Shown: one piece after another, positions 1 to 8,560 of the stretch
Layout: each line of letters begins with the position of its first letter
Numbering within the stretch: position 1 is the stretch's first letter
Source of the DNA: JAVBMJ01 sp031551275
Lineage (GTDB): Bacteria > Bacteroidota > Bacteroidia > Bacteroidales > Rikenellaceae
Direction of reading: 5' to 3'
DNA: 64,000 bases
Assembly: GCA_031551275.1 (NCBI GenBank)
Contig: JAVBNX010000016.1
Location: 22,921 to 86,920, forward strand
Program-made: the position numbers and the translations under genes
The notes under the pieces: generated by a model
The model's database searches: none
What the model was told of the DNA's origin: nothing
Seen by the model: only the letters and a program-made list of their open reading frames with translations

Positions 1-1425
1 GGTCACCCCGTACTCGCTTTTAAGGTCGGGGTTGCCCCCGGGCTGGAAGTAGAGGTCATTCAGGGTCGGGTAACGGTAGTTGCGCGCCACGGAGCCCTTC
101 AGATAGACGCTCCCCTTTTTTGAAAGCAGCCACTCGGCGAACAGCGCCGGGATCAACGGCGTAACCTCGTGGCCATAAAGCTCTTCCCGCAAATTAAGCG
201 CCAACCCGAGGCGCTCGACGGGCTTGTAGCGCGCCGAGACCAATGCCGCCGCCTGGAACCGCCCCTGGTCGTAGCCGAGTATCTTCTCCCGCTCGGTCTC
301 GGGGGCGTTGGGCTTGTTCAGGCTCCTGACCAGGTGCTGTGCGGCGTCGATCTTGCCCGATAACGTCCATTTGCGGTGGTAATACTCCACGCCGAAGTTG
401 GCGAAGGCGGAGTTGACATAACTCTTGGAGCGGATCGCCTCGGCGTACTCCCCGTTGCCCAAACCGCGCAGCCAATGGTAGAACAGGTCGGTGTAGGTAT
501 AACCCGCCCTGGCCGAGTAGGAGGCCTTGCCCTCGATCCGGTCCCAACTCACCACGCCCCGGAAGGTCTTTTCGTACTGCCGGTTCTTCGAATCGTTCCC
601 GTCGCGCCAGTCCACGTTGAGCATGGGCACGCCCCGGTCGGAGTCCATATACCACGCGCAGAGCGACCAGCGCGACCCCTTTTCCCCGGTGTAATAAACC
701 TCCTGCATGAGGTGGAAATCCCGGAAATCGCCGTTCGTGTTGCGCTCCACGGGACGCTCGCGCCCCACGATATTATGGTCCCGGTCGTAAAGATAATTCC
801 ACTTGTATATATTGGTGTACTTGTAATCGTTCTTCGAGGTGGCATAACTCACACGCGTCGAGCTCTGCCAACGCTTGCCGCCCCAGGTTAGGCGCAGGTA
901 CTCGTCGTAAGTGCTGAAACTGCTTACCCCCTGGATAAACCGCAACCCGAACCCCTCTTCCCGCACCGGGGCCGTCCCCAGCGAGACCGCGCCCCCCAGC
1001 CCGCCGCCCGTGATCCCCACCGAGCTGGCCCCGTGGTAGAGCTTGGCGTTATCGATAAAGTAGGAGGGGATCGTCGAGAAATCGACCATCCCCAGCATCG
1101 GCGAGTTGACCTGCATCCCGTTCCAACTCACCTGCGTATGCGACGGCGCCGTCCCCCGGAAGGATGCTGTGGCCTGCGTGGCGCGCCCGTAGGACTTGAT
1201 GTAGATCGAGGTGCTCTGCGCCAGCACATCGGCCAGGCTGTGGGCCACGCTCTCCCTGAGTTGCAGGGTATCGACCACGCTCTTCTGAATGCCGATATCG
1301 GCCAGGGGCTTCTCGGCGCGGACCTCGACGGCGGAGATATCGTAGGTGCGCATCCCGTCGCCCTGCTCCCCGCGCGCGGAAAACACCGTGAAAACCAAAA
1401 CCGCTATGACCCAAAATCCCCTCAC
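1..1425 (-). CDS. btuB: BtuB-like TonB-dependent outer-membrane receptor (3' part missing)
   Basis: Outer-membrane gated channel, probably for cobalamin/corrinoids. The gene runs off the window start, so only the first 475 codons are visible. It begins at a GTG two codons after the stop of the upstream PKD lipoprotein gene, in the same frame. A hydrophobic signal peptide (about residues 1-18) is followed by a plug domain with the FRGTAPSHTQ and VSWNGMQVNSP motifs (about 90-110) and GGGLGGAVSL (about 145-155), then barrel strands. The last visible motif, GNPDLKSEYG, is the conserved late-barrel signature of these receptors. There is no carboxypeptidase-like N-terminal domain. The substrate is inferred from the operon: it is third after a cobalamin riboswitch and a BtuG-like gene. 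Confidence 0.85.
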   Translation of the reverse strand, partial: MRGFWVIAVLVFTVFSARGEQGDGMRTYDISAVEVRAEKPLADIGIQKSVVDTLQLRESVAHSLADVLAQSTSIYIKSYGRATQATASFRGTAPSHTQVSWNGMQVNSPMLGMVDFSTIPSYFIDNAKLYHGASSVGITGGGLGGAVSLGTAPVREEGFGLRFIQGVSSFSTYDEYLRLTWGGKRWQSSTRVSYATSKNDYKYTNIYKWNYLYDRDHNIVGRERPVERNTNGDFRDFHLMQEVYYTGEKGSRWSLCAWYMDSDRGVPMLNVDWRDGNDSKNRQYEKTFRGVVSWDRIEGKASYSARAGYTYTDLFYHWLRGLGNGEYAEAIRSKSYVNSAFANFGVEYYHRKWTLSGKIDAAQHLVRSLNKPNAPETEREKILGYDQGRFQAAALVSARYKPVERLGLALNLREELYGHEVTPLIPALFAEWLLSKKGSVYLKGSVARNYRYPTLNDLYFQPGGNPDLKSEYGVT

Positions 1426-1428
1426 AAG

Positions 1429-3126
1429 CTACGGATTCTCATCGTAAAAGCCCAGCACCTCGGTCGAGTTCTCACCGATGATAGGGGCCTGCGTGTTGGC
1501 CGCGCTTTGGACCTTGACAAAGTCGATGTACCGCAGGTTCGCGGGCGTGCCGTCGGGATAGACGGCGTTGGATATCTTGAAATAGACCTTGTTGGGCGCG
1601 GCGTCGGGGTTGTCGGCGTTTGAAAGCCTGTCCGTGCCCCAGTTGTCGGCGTAGCCCCAATCGTACGGGGCGTTGACCCAGAGGTTCTTCCCCGTATCGA
1701 ACCGGGACTGCACCCCCAAAAGCGTCCCGTAAAGCGTATAACTGTTTTGGTCCGCCCACGCGGGGTAGTAGTAATCCTGTATGTGGTGCGAGGGCATATA
1801 GTTCAACTTGCCGGTCCGCCCTTGGTTGTCGCACCATTGGACATTCATCTTCGCCCCCGCGGGCCGGAAGTAGGTAATTGCATAGTCTTGCACGCAGGAG
1901 GCGTATTCGCTCCCCTTGAGTTGGTACCACTCGTCGTCAGGCAGCCCGTTGCCGTTCACATCCTGCATTACCCAGACCACTCCTGGCTCCGAGGACGTCG
2001 GGGTCTGGTTGCCCGTGACCGAAAAATCATACCCGCCCTTGTTCTCCACGCTGTGGTCGAAGCCCACGACGATATACCCCCCGAAACCTCCCAGCGAGAC
2101 GTAGTTCGCCCCGTTATTGGCCAAATTGCTCTCCAAACGCCCCTGCGCATAGGCGACGGCCGCCGCCATGGTCGACTGCCCCGAGAATCCCGACGCGGAT
2201 TCGTTGATAAACTGCCCCGGCGCGGGCAAATACTCGTAAACCCTGTCAAAATGCTTCTTACTGCCGCCCGACCGGATCCCCGCCTGCTCGCTGCCGTAGA
2301 CCGTTACGCTCAGCGCAACCGAGGCCGTGCGCCCCGGCCCATCCGTAACAGTACAGGTCAAGGCATACGTTCCCGGGGTCGAACTGTTGAAAACATAATC
2401 CCGCGTCCGGGCCGCCGTTTCCCCGTCGAGCGTCCAAACAAACGCCGGATCGTCCGCATAGGACACCACAGGCCTCAAATAAAGATCCCGCCCCGAAAAG
2501 ACCGTCTTCGCTGTCGATAAAAAACTGACACTGAGTGAGAATTCATCGATTACCTCAACAGATACAGTAACTTGGTCGCTGCCATCCTCATTGGTAACCT
2601 CCAGCGTAATTTGATAGCTCCCCGGATCGGCTTTCTGAAAATCATAACTCTCCGTGGTCGCGACCGTCTCGCCCCCTTCGCTCCACACGAACTCCCCGCC
2701 GTTCAACACCTCGGGCTGCAAAGCGTAAGCCTCCCCCGCCAAAACCTTCAGCCCGCCGTCGGGAACCGCGAACGAGATCACGGGCGGGGCCAGATCCGCC
2801 ACATCGACCCTCAACTCCCGCTCATCCTCCCCCGCGGGAGTCGTGACGCGGAAAGTAATGTACAAAGCCCCCGCCGCATCCGCCGTATAGGTCAGCGCGG
2901 GCCCGCTCCCGATCACCCTGCCCCCGGTGGTCCAACGGTAAGAGGCCCCCTCATTGTTCTCCACGGTGGGACTGATGGTAAAGGGTTTGTCGATCTTGGC
3001 CTGGTAGACCCCCGTGCGGCTGTCGAGCGTAATGACCGGCTCGGGCAGGGCTTCGATAACCTCATTCTTGTTGCAGGAGAACCCCGCAACGGCCACAAAC
3101 AGAAGTATGTAAAATCTCGTCCTCAT
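1429..3126 (-). CDS. Surface lipoprotein with PKD/Ig-like repeats in the B12 operon
   Basis: Secreted lipoprotein of 565 residues; the lipobox AGFSC puts the lipidated Cys at residue 18. Three PKD/Ig-like repeats follow (about 30-110, 112-195 and 197-280). The C-terminal domain of about 280 residues is rich in aromatic and Asp residues, has a calcium-loop-like DVNGNGLPDDEW motif, and I cannot assign it to a family with certainty. The start at 3126 is chosen because its ATG overlaps the upstream stop (ATGA), the usual coupling; an ATG three codons earlier is possible. Lying between btuG-like and btuB-like genes downstream of a cobalamin riboswitch, it is probably a surface accessory for corrinoid capture, possibly comparable to BtuH of Bacteroides. 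That role is inference. Confidence 0.85.
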   Translation of the reverse strand: MRTRFYILLFVAVAGFSCNKNEVIEALPEPVITLDSRTGVYQAKIDKPFTISPTVENNEGASYRWTTGGRVIGSGPALTYTADAAGALYITFRVTTPAGEDERELRVDVADLAPPVISFAVPDGGLKVLAGEAYALQPEVLNGGEFVWSEGGETVATTESYDFQKADPGSYQITLEVTNEDGSDQVTVSVEVIDEFSLSVSFLSTAKTVFSGRDLYLRPVVSYADDPAFVWTLDGETAARTRDYVFNSSTPGTYALTCTVTDGPGRTASVALSVTVYGSEQAGIRSGGSKKHFDRVYEYLPAPGQFINESASGFSGQSTMAAAVAYAQGRLESNLANNGANYVSLGGFGGYIVVGFDHSVENKGGYDFSVTGNQTPTSSEPGVVWVMQDVNGNGLPDDEWYQLKGSEYASCVQDYAITYFRPAGAKMNVQWCDNQGRTGKLNYMPSHHIQDYYYPAWADQNSYTLYGTLLGVQSRFDTGKNLWVNAPYDWGYADNWGTDRLSNADNPDAAPNKVYFKISNAVYPDGTPANLRYIDFVKVQSAANTQAPIIGENSTEVLGFYDENP

Positions 3127-4190
3127 CTGAAACAAAACGCCCCGGGCGTGATCCCGGCCTTAAAGGAGTCGACCAACTCCCCGCTGGGCGAGTAGCGGTA
3201 AACGATCCCCGATTGCTGGTAGTCGATCGCGTCGGCAATGTAGACCTCCGAGGTGGCGGGATCGACCCCCAACCCGTAAAATATGCTCTTCCCGTCCACG
3301 GGCGCATCCACAAAGGGCCTGACGGGCACCGCGTCGGCCGTAACGCCCATCTTCCACACCGACTTGTTGATAAAATAGAGCGTCTCCCCCGCCCCGTCGA
3401 TGCAAAGCTCCGAAGCATGCTCGCCGCCCGTAAGCGCGAACTGCGCCTCCACGACCCGGGTAGCCGCGTCGATGCGGTAGAGCGAAGGCTCCTCCCAACC
3501 GTAAGGACTGCCCTGGTAGCCCCCGTCGGTCACGGTCCACAGTTTACCGTACTTGTCTATCACCAGCGAGGTGGGCTGCTTGCCCACCTTGATCTCGCCC
3601 GCGAGCTGGTCCGTGGCGCTGTCGATCACCAGGATCGTATCGTCGTAGGACCAGCAATTGGTAAAGACGTAAGAACCGTACCGCACCATCTGCCCGGTGG
3701 ACTTGTGCCCGCCGGTAGATATCCGCCCCGTCTTTTCAAGCGTCTGCGGATTGAAAACGGTAATATAGGGCGAATACAGGTCGGTAATGTACCCCTTGGT
3801 GCCGGAGACGAAAAACACGTACCGCGGCGAGGTCAGATCCCGGATCACCCCGGTTACCTTCAACGTGTTGATATCGACCACGAAGACGACCCCCGAATTG
3901 TTTACCGCAATGTACCCCTTACCGTTGTGGATGGTCATCGACTGGGCCACATCCCCCAATTTGATCGAGTTGGCGCGCGCGAAGGCCTCGTTAGCCACCT
4001 CTTTTGTGCCCGGCGTATAGAACGAGAGCGTGGCCGTGCCGTACATAAAGTTGCCCTCGTTGACCACGAACACGCCGCCGCCGCTACCCGCCCAGTCGAA
4101 CTCCTCCTCGTCGATCGGGGCGAGCGACATGCAGGAGGCCGCCGCAAGGAGCGTCCAGAGCAGGAGCAAATATGTAAAGCGAACCGGCAT
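3123..4190 (-). CDS. btuG: BtuG-like beta-propeller surface lipoprotein (DUF5074/YncE type)
   Basis: Predicted surface-exposed corrinoid-binding lipoprotein of 355 residues. The signal peptide ends in lipobox AAASC (Cys20). The rest is a run of propeller blades with YncE-like strand pairs, for example GYIAVNNSGVVFVVDINTLK and GKLWTVTDGG. BtuG proteins of Bacteroides bind B12 with very high affinity and pass it to BtuB; the same fold, the lipidation and the cobalamin riboswitch directly upstream support that role here. It is the first gene of the operon, about 90 nt after the riboswitch, and its stop overlaps the next start by 4 nt. Regulation is therefore expected to be repression by cobalamin. 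Binding residues were not checked individually. Confidence 0.85.
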   Translation of the reverse strand: MPVRFTYLLLLWTLLAAASCMSLAPIDEEEFDWAGSGGGVFVVNEGNFMYGTATLSFYTPGTKEVANEAFARANSIKLGDVAQSMTIHNGKGYIAVNNSGVVFVVDINTLKVTGVIRDLTSPRYVFFVSGTKGYITDLYSPYITVFNPQTLEKTGRISTGGHKSTGQMVRYGSYVFTNCWSYDDTILVIDSATDQLAGEIKVGKQPTSLVIDKYGKLWTVTDGGYQGSPYGWEEPSLYRIDAATRVVEAQFALTGGEHASELCIDGAGETLYFINKSVWKMGVTADAVPVRPFVDAPVDGKSIFYGLGVDPATSEVYIADAIDYQQSGIVYRYSPSGELVDSFKAGITPGAFCFR

Positions 4191-4282
4191 TGTTAAGTTT
4201 TACCGGATGCAGCTCTCGAACAAGATAACAACAGGAGATTTACCTTATCTTCGAACTCCATCCCTCGGAAGTTCTTGACCAC

Positions 4283-4441
4283 ATGATCTTGGCAGGTCTT
4301 CTGACTTGCTCCGTCCTGCGGCGGCCTTCCCGTTTTACACAGTGGCTTGTTTGCCGGAGGACATTTTGGAGCTTACAGCAGCGGGTCTGTCCAGGATTTT
4401 CACCTGATTCCCTTTTCAGCGAAATGGATCTCGCCACCAAA
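4283..4441 (-). promoter_or_regulatory. Cobalamin riboswitch
   Basis: On the minus strand, all hallmark blocks of the cobalamin riboswitch occur in order: AAAAGGGAATCAGGTG, then AAATCCTGGACAGACCCGC, then CTGTAAGC, then the B12 box core AAGCCACTGTG, ending with GGGAAGGCCGCCG and AGTCAGAAGACCTGCC. It lies 5' of the BtuG-like gene and should control the whole btuG-PKD-btuB operon by B12-dependent repression. No strong intrinsic terminator is evident between it and the start at 4190, so control may be at translation initiation. Confidence 0.95.
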
Positions 4442-4448
4442 ATCAGTG

Positions 4449-4456
4449 CGAAGGTA
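4449..4456 (-). promoter_or_regulatory. Probable -7 box of the B12 operon
   Basis: The minus strand reads TACCTTCG, one mismatch from TAnnTTTG, a few bases before the first riboswitch helix. Position is consistent with transcription starting at the aptamer. Confidence 0.5.
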
Positions 4457-4481
4457 GTGTTTTTTCTCCGAAATGCGCAAA

Positions 4482-4519
4482 GAAAAATAAAAAAGAGCGA
4501 TGGAATTTCCATCGCTCCT
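4482..4519 (-). terminator. Intrinsic terminator after tRNA-Leu(CAG)
   Basis: A perfect stem GAGCGATGG / CCATCGCTC (4495-4517) is followed on the minus strand by a T-rich run. It sits just downstream of the tRNA and separates it from the B12 operon. Confidence 0.8.
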
Positions 4520-4521
4520 TG

Positions 4522-4605
4522 TGCCCAGGAAAGGACTCGAACCTTCACGTCGTTACCAACACTCGCCCCTGAAACGAGCGCGTCTACCAATTCCGCCACC
4601 TGGGC
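4522..4605 (-). tRNA. tRNA-Leu (anticodon CAG)
   Basis: An 84-nt class II tRNA. The acceptor stem GCCCAGG/CCTGGGC with discriminator A, a D-arm with GGTAGACGC, anticodon stem CTCGT/GCGAG with loop TTCAGGG (anticodon CAG), a long variable arm and a T-arm GGTTCGAGTCC are all visible. CCA is not encoded. Confidence 0.95.
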
Positions 4606-4622
4606 TTTCCGGTTTGGAGATG

Positions 4623-4630
4623 CAAAGGTA
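4623..4630 (-). promoter_or_regulatory. -7 box of tRNA-Leu(CAG)
   Basis: A minus-strand TACCTTTG lies 18 nt upstream of the tRNA 5' end and matches the Bacteroidetes -7 consensus exactly. Confidence 0.75.
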
Positions 4631-4765
4631 AATGAAAAAAATTAATATACAATAAAACCGCCGGATTTTTCGTTACCACACTCTGAATGAGGATTTTATT
4701 TTTACGGGGTTTCGAATACGCCTGGGTAACAATAAACAAGGCTTGCATTTCTTATCTATTCATAC

Positions 4766-4773
4766 TATTTTTG
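4766..4773 (+). promoter_or_regulatory. Promoter of the LruC lipoprotein gene
   Basis: TATTTTTG matches the -7 consensus, with a TTG at 4743-4745 about 20 nt upstream as a -33 element. The predicted leader is about 40 nt. Confidence 0.7.
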
Positions 4774-4822
4774 TCGCTGCAACTCCCGACCTCACCCGTC
4801 ACTCACTTAATACAATTAAAAT

Positions 4823-7438
4823 ATGAAACGTAACAGCAAACTATTCGCGCTCTGCCTGCTTACCCTGTTCGCAAGCGTTTCCTGCCTGAAGCACCCTGAG
4901 GGCCAGGAGGGCGAAAACAACGGCGGATCGGCTGACAATCCGGTCGGCGTACTCATCCCGGGCGGCTTTACCTGGGCCACGACCAACTCGGTCAACCTCA
5001 CTGTGTATGTGAACGATTTGAGCGGAACGCATAATTTCCTGGTCGAAGTGTTCGACCAGAACCCCCTGCTCGACCCGGACGGGGCGAACCTGATCGCCAG
5101 GGGCGTTGCCAAACAGGGCAAACCCTTTACCTCCAGGATCACGGTCCCCAATGTGATCCAATCCGTCTTCGTGCGCCAGACCGCACCCGACGGCACACCC
5201 ACCGTACGCATGGTCAGTGTGACCAACGGGGAGGCGACCTGTAATTTCGGGACCAGCGTGGCCGCCGCCGCATTCAGCGCGGAGAAAAAAGCCGTCGCCG
5301 CGACCAAATCGGCCACGACCGAACTCGGCGTGGTGGACTTCACGATCCCGGCCGAAAACGACCTCAGCGTCTACCCCACCGAGGCTCCCGCAGGGGCTGT
5401 TGTGATTACCACGGCCAACTGGACCAACGGCGGCACGACGGATAACTTCAAGGCATTCATTATCAATAGCCAAACTCCGAACGCGTCGCTGCAGTTGGGA
5501 CAATACTCCGCCATTTACGTCACGGAGGACGCCACGATCTCAGGTTTCAGCAACATCGCGTACAAGAAACTCTTTATCCTGCCGGGCAAAAAACTGACCG
5601 TGATGGGCGAATTGTACGCCGGTACGGCCAACTGGACAGTCAGCGTGGGCGCGGGCGCGACCCTGGATGTGAAAAAACGCCTCCGGTTGGAGCAAACCAA
5701 CACCCTGTATAACCTCGGAACGGTCATCGCCGGGAATTACAGCACGGTCAACTCGGCCAAATTCTACAACAAAGGATCGTTTACCGTTACCTTTACCGGC
5801 GCCGAAGACGCGCAACTCGACGTGACCTCGATGCTCTACAACGAAGGGACCGTTACCCTGGCGGGCGGATTGAAGACGACCGGTGCCGCCACGATCTACA
5901 ACGCCCCGACCGGCGTGATCTCCGTGGCCGGAAAGATCAACCAGCACACCGTAGGCAACCGTTTCATCAACGACAACACGATTACCTGCAACGAGTACGT
6001 CTCGACCGGCAGCGCGAAGACGCTCAACAACGGCAAGATGACCGTAGCCGGCCTTACCGAGATCCGGAGTGCCGACACCTGGATCAACAACGGTTGCTGG
6101 ACCACCAACACCATGACCACCGTATCCTACAACGCAACCTACCGCAACGCCTGCAAGCTGATCGTCAACGACCAGCTCGACCTCAAACAGGCGAGGTTCG
6201 TCAACGGGGCCAACGCCTATGTTTTCGCCAAGTGGTATGTGATGATCAACACCCGCGTTGAGATGGGCTCCGGCTCGCTCTTCGAAGTGGAGGAGACCGG
6301 ATCGTTCAGCGAGAACAGGCCCAACGCCGCCGAGAGGGAGGGTTTCTACGGAACCGGGACCAATAGGGCCGTGCTCAAATTCGCCAAAGTCGAGGCCGGG
6401 AACACCTCGCCCAACATCGTCTACTACGGCGGCAACCTGCTGGTCGTATGCGAAGACCATCCCGGCCCGAATATGCCCTCCGGGCTGGAACCCCGCTGGT
6501 CGATGGATTCGAACGTCGAGTGGGCCACCCTGGCCACCGCGAAATACACCATCGCCGAGACGGAGTGCAGCGCGGGCTTCAACAATACCCCCGACCCCGT
6601 CGACCCGATCGACCCCACCCCCGAGGATATCAGGGATCCGTACAACTACACCTATATCTTCGAGGACGAGTGGCCCGCCTACTCCGATTACGACATGAAC
6701 GACATCGTGATCCGTGTGACCGACATCGTCAAGACGCCCAACGCGGACAACAAGATTACCAAGGTCAAGTTCAATTACAGCCTGCAAGCCGTAGGCGCCT
6801 CCAGGGCCGCCTCGGCCGGGCTTATGCTCGACGGCGTGGGCGCGTCCAACATCGCGTCGGTAAGTTACAGCGACAAGCAACCCGTCAACTTCGCCCTGAC
6901 CGGGAAAGGCGTCGAGGAGGGCCAGCCCACCGCCGTGATCCCGCTCTTCGACAACGCCCACCAATTCCTGAGCCGCAACAGCGGAGTGTTCATCAATACG
7001 GTCAGGGTCAGCGAAAACAACGTCGCCCCGGTTCCCGTGATCACCGTGGAGGTTAACTTCGAAACGCCCCTCGCCAGCCTGGATATCTCCTCGTTCAACA
7101 TGTTCATCGTGACGAGCACCAGCGGCAGCAACCTGACGGGCGACAACCGCCGTGAGATCCACCTGCGCGGTTACCAGCCCACCGCCAAAGCCGACACCAG
7201 CCTGTTCGGCACCAACAAGGACAACTCGAAGAGCGGCGTGGTCTACTCCAGCAAGGACAACATGATCTGGGCGCTGGTCATCCCCTCCGTCCCCGAGTCG
7301 GGCGCAAGCTTCCGCTGGCCGCTCGAGGCAAGGAACATCAAGACCATCTACAACACCTTCGCCGACTGGGTCCAAAGCGGCGGTGTGATCAACCCGGGGT
7401 GGTGGCTCACGCCCTCCGATCCCAACGGGGTGTACTAA
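4823..7438 (+). CDS. LruC domain-containing lipoprotein
   Basis: Large exported lipoprotein of 871 residues. Signal peptide with lipobox ASVSC (Cys21). The middle (about 190-590) is a long repetitive beta-rich region whose strands alternate 'N.G.' turns and Thr/Val runs, suggestive of a beta-helix-like stalk. The C-terminal part (about 606-850) is an LruC/DUF4842 domain, recognised by FEDEWPAYSDYDMNDIVIR and the later LRGYQPTAKAD segment. The domain is common in secreted Bacteroidetes proteins of unknown function; surface or matrix adhesion is a guess only. It is monocistronic: its own promoter lies at 4766 and a strong terminator follows directly. Confidence 0.9.
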   Translation: MKRNSKLFALCLLTLFASVSCLKHPEGQEGENNGGSADNPVGVLIPGGFTWATTNSVNLTVYVNDLSGTHNFLVEVFDQNPLLDPDGANLIARGVAKQGKPFTSRITVPNVIQSVFVRQTAPDGTPTVRMVSVTNGEATCNFGTSVAAAAFSAEKKAVAATKSATTELGVVDFTIPAENDLSVYPTEAPAGAVVITTANWTNGGTTDNFKAFIINSQTPNASLQLGQYSAIYVTEDATISGFSNIAYKKLFILPGKKLTVMGELYAGTANWTVSVGAGATLDVKKRLRLEQTNTLYNLGTVIAGNYSTVNSAKFYNKGSFTVTFTGAEDAQLDVTSMLYNEGTVTLAGGLKTTGAATIYNAPTGVISVAGKINQHTVGNRFINDNTITCNEYVSTGSAKTLNNGKMTVAGLTEIRSADTWINNGCWTTNTMTTVSYNATYRNACKLIVNDQLDLKQARFVNGANAYVFAKWYVMINTRVEMGSGSLFEVEETGSFSENRPNAAEREGFYGTGTNRAVLKFAKVEAGNTSPNIVYYGGNLLVVCEDHPGPNMPSGLEPRWSMDSNVEWATLATAKYTIAETECSAGFNNTPDPVDPIDPTPEDIRDPYNYTYIFEDEWPAYSDYDMNDIVIRVTDIVKTPNADNKITKVKFNYSLQAVGASRAASAGLMLDGVGASNIASVSYSDKQPVNFALTGKGVEEGQPTAVIPLFDNAHQFLSRNSGVFINTVRVSENNVAPVPVITVEVNFETPLASLDISSFNMFIVTSTSGSNLTGDNRREIHLRGYQPTAKADTSLFGTNKDNSKSGVVYSSKDNMIWALVIPSVPESGASFRWPLEARNIKTIYNTFADWVQSGGVINPGWWLTPSDPNGVY

Positions 7439-7456
7439 ACCCGCATACAGTCAACA

Positions 7457-7490
7457 AAAAAGGAGCACGGTTCACACCGTGCTCCTTTTT
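7457..7490. terminator. Bidirectional terminator
   Basis: A 10-bp stem GGAGCACGGT / ACCGTGCTCC with loop TCAC, flanked by A5 on the left and T5 on the right. It serves the LruC gene on plus and the convergent methyltransferase-like gene on minus. Confidence 0.9.
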
Positions 7491-7509
7491 ATTGCTGCCT
7501 AACCTGAAC

Positions 7510-8118
7510 TCAGGCTGGCGCCACCTCCACGCGGGTCAGGTTGTCGCGCACTTCGATCTTGCTCCCGGGGCGGCGGGTCAGGATGTACTCCTGCAACCGC
7601 TCCATGGTCGGGTACTCCGCCCAGCGGCCCTCGCCTGTAAAGCACATCGCGTCGTCGATCAAAAGGATGTGGGCGTAGGGCGACGAAAATACCGCGTCCA
7701 GCTCCTGCAATATCGGGCAGTCGGTCTCTCCTCGGGCCGAAATGCCGCCGAAGTAGTGGCCGTCGAGCCAGAACAGGGCCGGTTTGTCGAGTTTGGGAAC
7801 GATCTCGTGGAGCACCTTGCCGCTGTCGCCCTGCAGGATCGTGACGTGGGGATAAGGCTTGAAACGCGCCTTGGCCTTCTCGCACAACTCGGGGCTGACC
7901 TCGATGGAATAAATCGTTTCGAAATTATGGATCTGGGCCATTACCATATCGCCCTTGTAAGTGCCGGTCTCGATCAGGGTGGATAGCCCGTAGCGCTTGC
8001 CGTATTCGCGTATCGCCCGCTGTTTGACCGAATGGGGAGGCGGCAGGGGCTTGCCCACCAGCAGCCATTTCCAATAGCGGAATTCATCGACGGGCTTTCG
8101 TAAAATGTGTCTTCTCAT
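7510..8118 (-). CDS. SAM-dependent methyltransferase-like protein
   Basis: Soluble protein of 202 residues with a class I methyltransferase-type nucleotide-binding motif (LIETGTYKGDMV, about 47-58), an acidic strand end (IYSIEVSPE, about 70-78) and a later LLIDDAMCF segment (about 152-160). This arrangement matches proteins annotated as class I SAM methyltransferases near capsule or sugar genes; the substrate is unknown. The 30-residue N-terminus is basic. It lies alone between the LruC gene (convergent, shared terminator) and tRNA-Leu(GAG). No upstream promoter is obvious. Confidence 0.7.
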   Translation of the reverse strand: MRRHILRKPVDEFRYWKWLLVGKPLPPPHSVKQRAIREYGKRYGLSTLIETGTYKGDMVMAQIHNFETIYSIEVSPELCEKAKARFKPYPHVTILQGDSGKVLHEIVPKLDKPALFWLDGHYFGGISARGETDCPILQELDAVFSSPYAHILLIDDAMCFTGEGRWAEYPTMERLQEYILTRRPGSKIEVRDNLTRVEVAPA

Positions 8119-8171
8119 GTAAAGATTGATCGTTATTGAGGTTCAAATATATACATTTCCGGTAGTAAAAC

Positions 8172-8216
8172 AAAAAGAAAAACGCCTAACCCTTGAAAAT
8201 CAAAAGCTAAGCGTTT
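8172..8216 (-). terminator. Intrinsic terminator after tRNA-Leu(GAG)
   Basis: On the minus strand AACGCTTAGC pairs with GGTTAGGCGTT (two G-T pairs), followed by TTTCTTTTT. Confidence 0.75.
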
Positions 8217-8225
8217 CTCTGTTGG

Positions 8226-8309
8226 TGCCCAGGACGAGATTTGAACTCACACACCGTAACCGGCACTACCCCCTCAAAGTAGCGTGTCTACCAATTCCAC
8301 CACCTGGGC
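8226..8309 (-). tRNA. tRNA-Leu (anticodon GAG)
   Basis: An 84-nt class II tRNA with acceptor GCCCAGG/CCTGGGC, discriminator A, anticodon stem CTACT/GGTAG with loop TTGAGGG (anticodon GAG), long variable arm and T-arm GAGTTCAAATCTC. No consensus promoter is seen between it and the terminator-like hairpin at 8331-8381. Confidence 0.95.
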
Positions 8310-8330
8310 ATTATGATCTTACCTGTTGTC

Positions 8331-8381
8331 TCAAAAAAACAAGGAAACGCGGATGGGGCAATGCCTCCGATCCGTATTTCC
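8331..8381 (-). terminator. Terminator-like hairpin upstream of tRNA-Leu(GAG)
   Basis: On the minus strand GGAAATACGGAT pairs with ATCCGCGTTTCC (one mismatch, one G-T), the loop can itself pair (GGC/GCC), and the stem is followed by TTGTTTTTTTG. Confidence 0.7.
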
Positions 8382-8473
8382 TCCGCTAACCTAAAACTAC
8401 TAACCTTGCTTCGTTTTTAGGCAGAGTAAAATCCGATAAATACTTTAAAGAACCTTCTCTGCCCTTCAGCAAA
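8333..8473 (-). ncRNA. Candidate small RNA between rplY and tRNA-Leu(GAG)
   Basis: A consensus -7 box (8480-8487) fires on the minus strand about 165 nt upstream of tRNA-Leu(GAG). The predicted transcript of about 140 nt has a 5' stem GGCAGAG/CTCTGCC nested in TTGCT/AGCAA and ends in a strong hairpin with a T-run (8331-8381). No reading frame stands out. It may be an independent small RNA, or a long attenuated tRNA leader. It does not match the SRP RNA or RNase P cores I can recognise. Confidence 0.45.
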
Positions 8474-8479
8474 GCGATG

Positions 8480-8487
8480 CAAAGGTA
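8480..8487 (-). promoter_or_regulatory. -7 box of the candidate small RNA / tRNA-Leu(GAG)
   Basis: Minus-strand TACCTTTG, exact consensus, in an otherwise gene-free stretch; it is divergent from the rplY promoter. Confidence 0.65.
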
Positions 8488-8560
8488 AGCGTTTTTTTTC
8501 TATTGTACAAAAGCACGGCAAAATTTTTCCGCGTTTTTTTCCTAATCGCCGCAGAATTGC

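Noticed and set aside
5540..7375. 611-codon frame antisense to the LruC gene
   Set aside because: GC-rich codons leave antisense frames open; the product has no recognisable domain and the plus frame is clearly coding.
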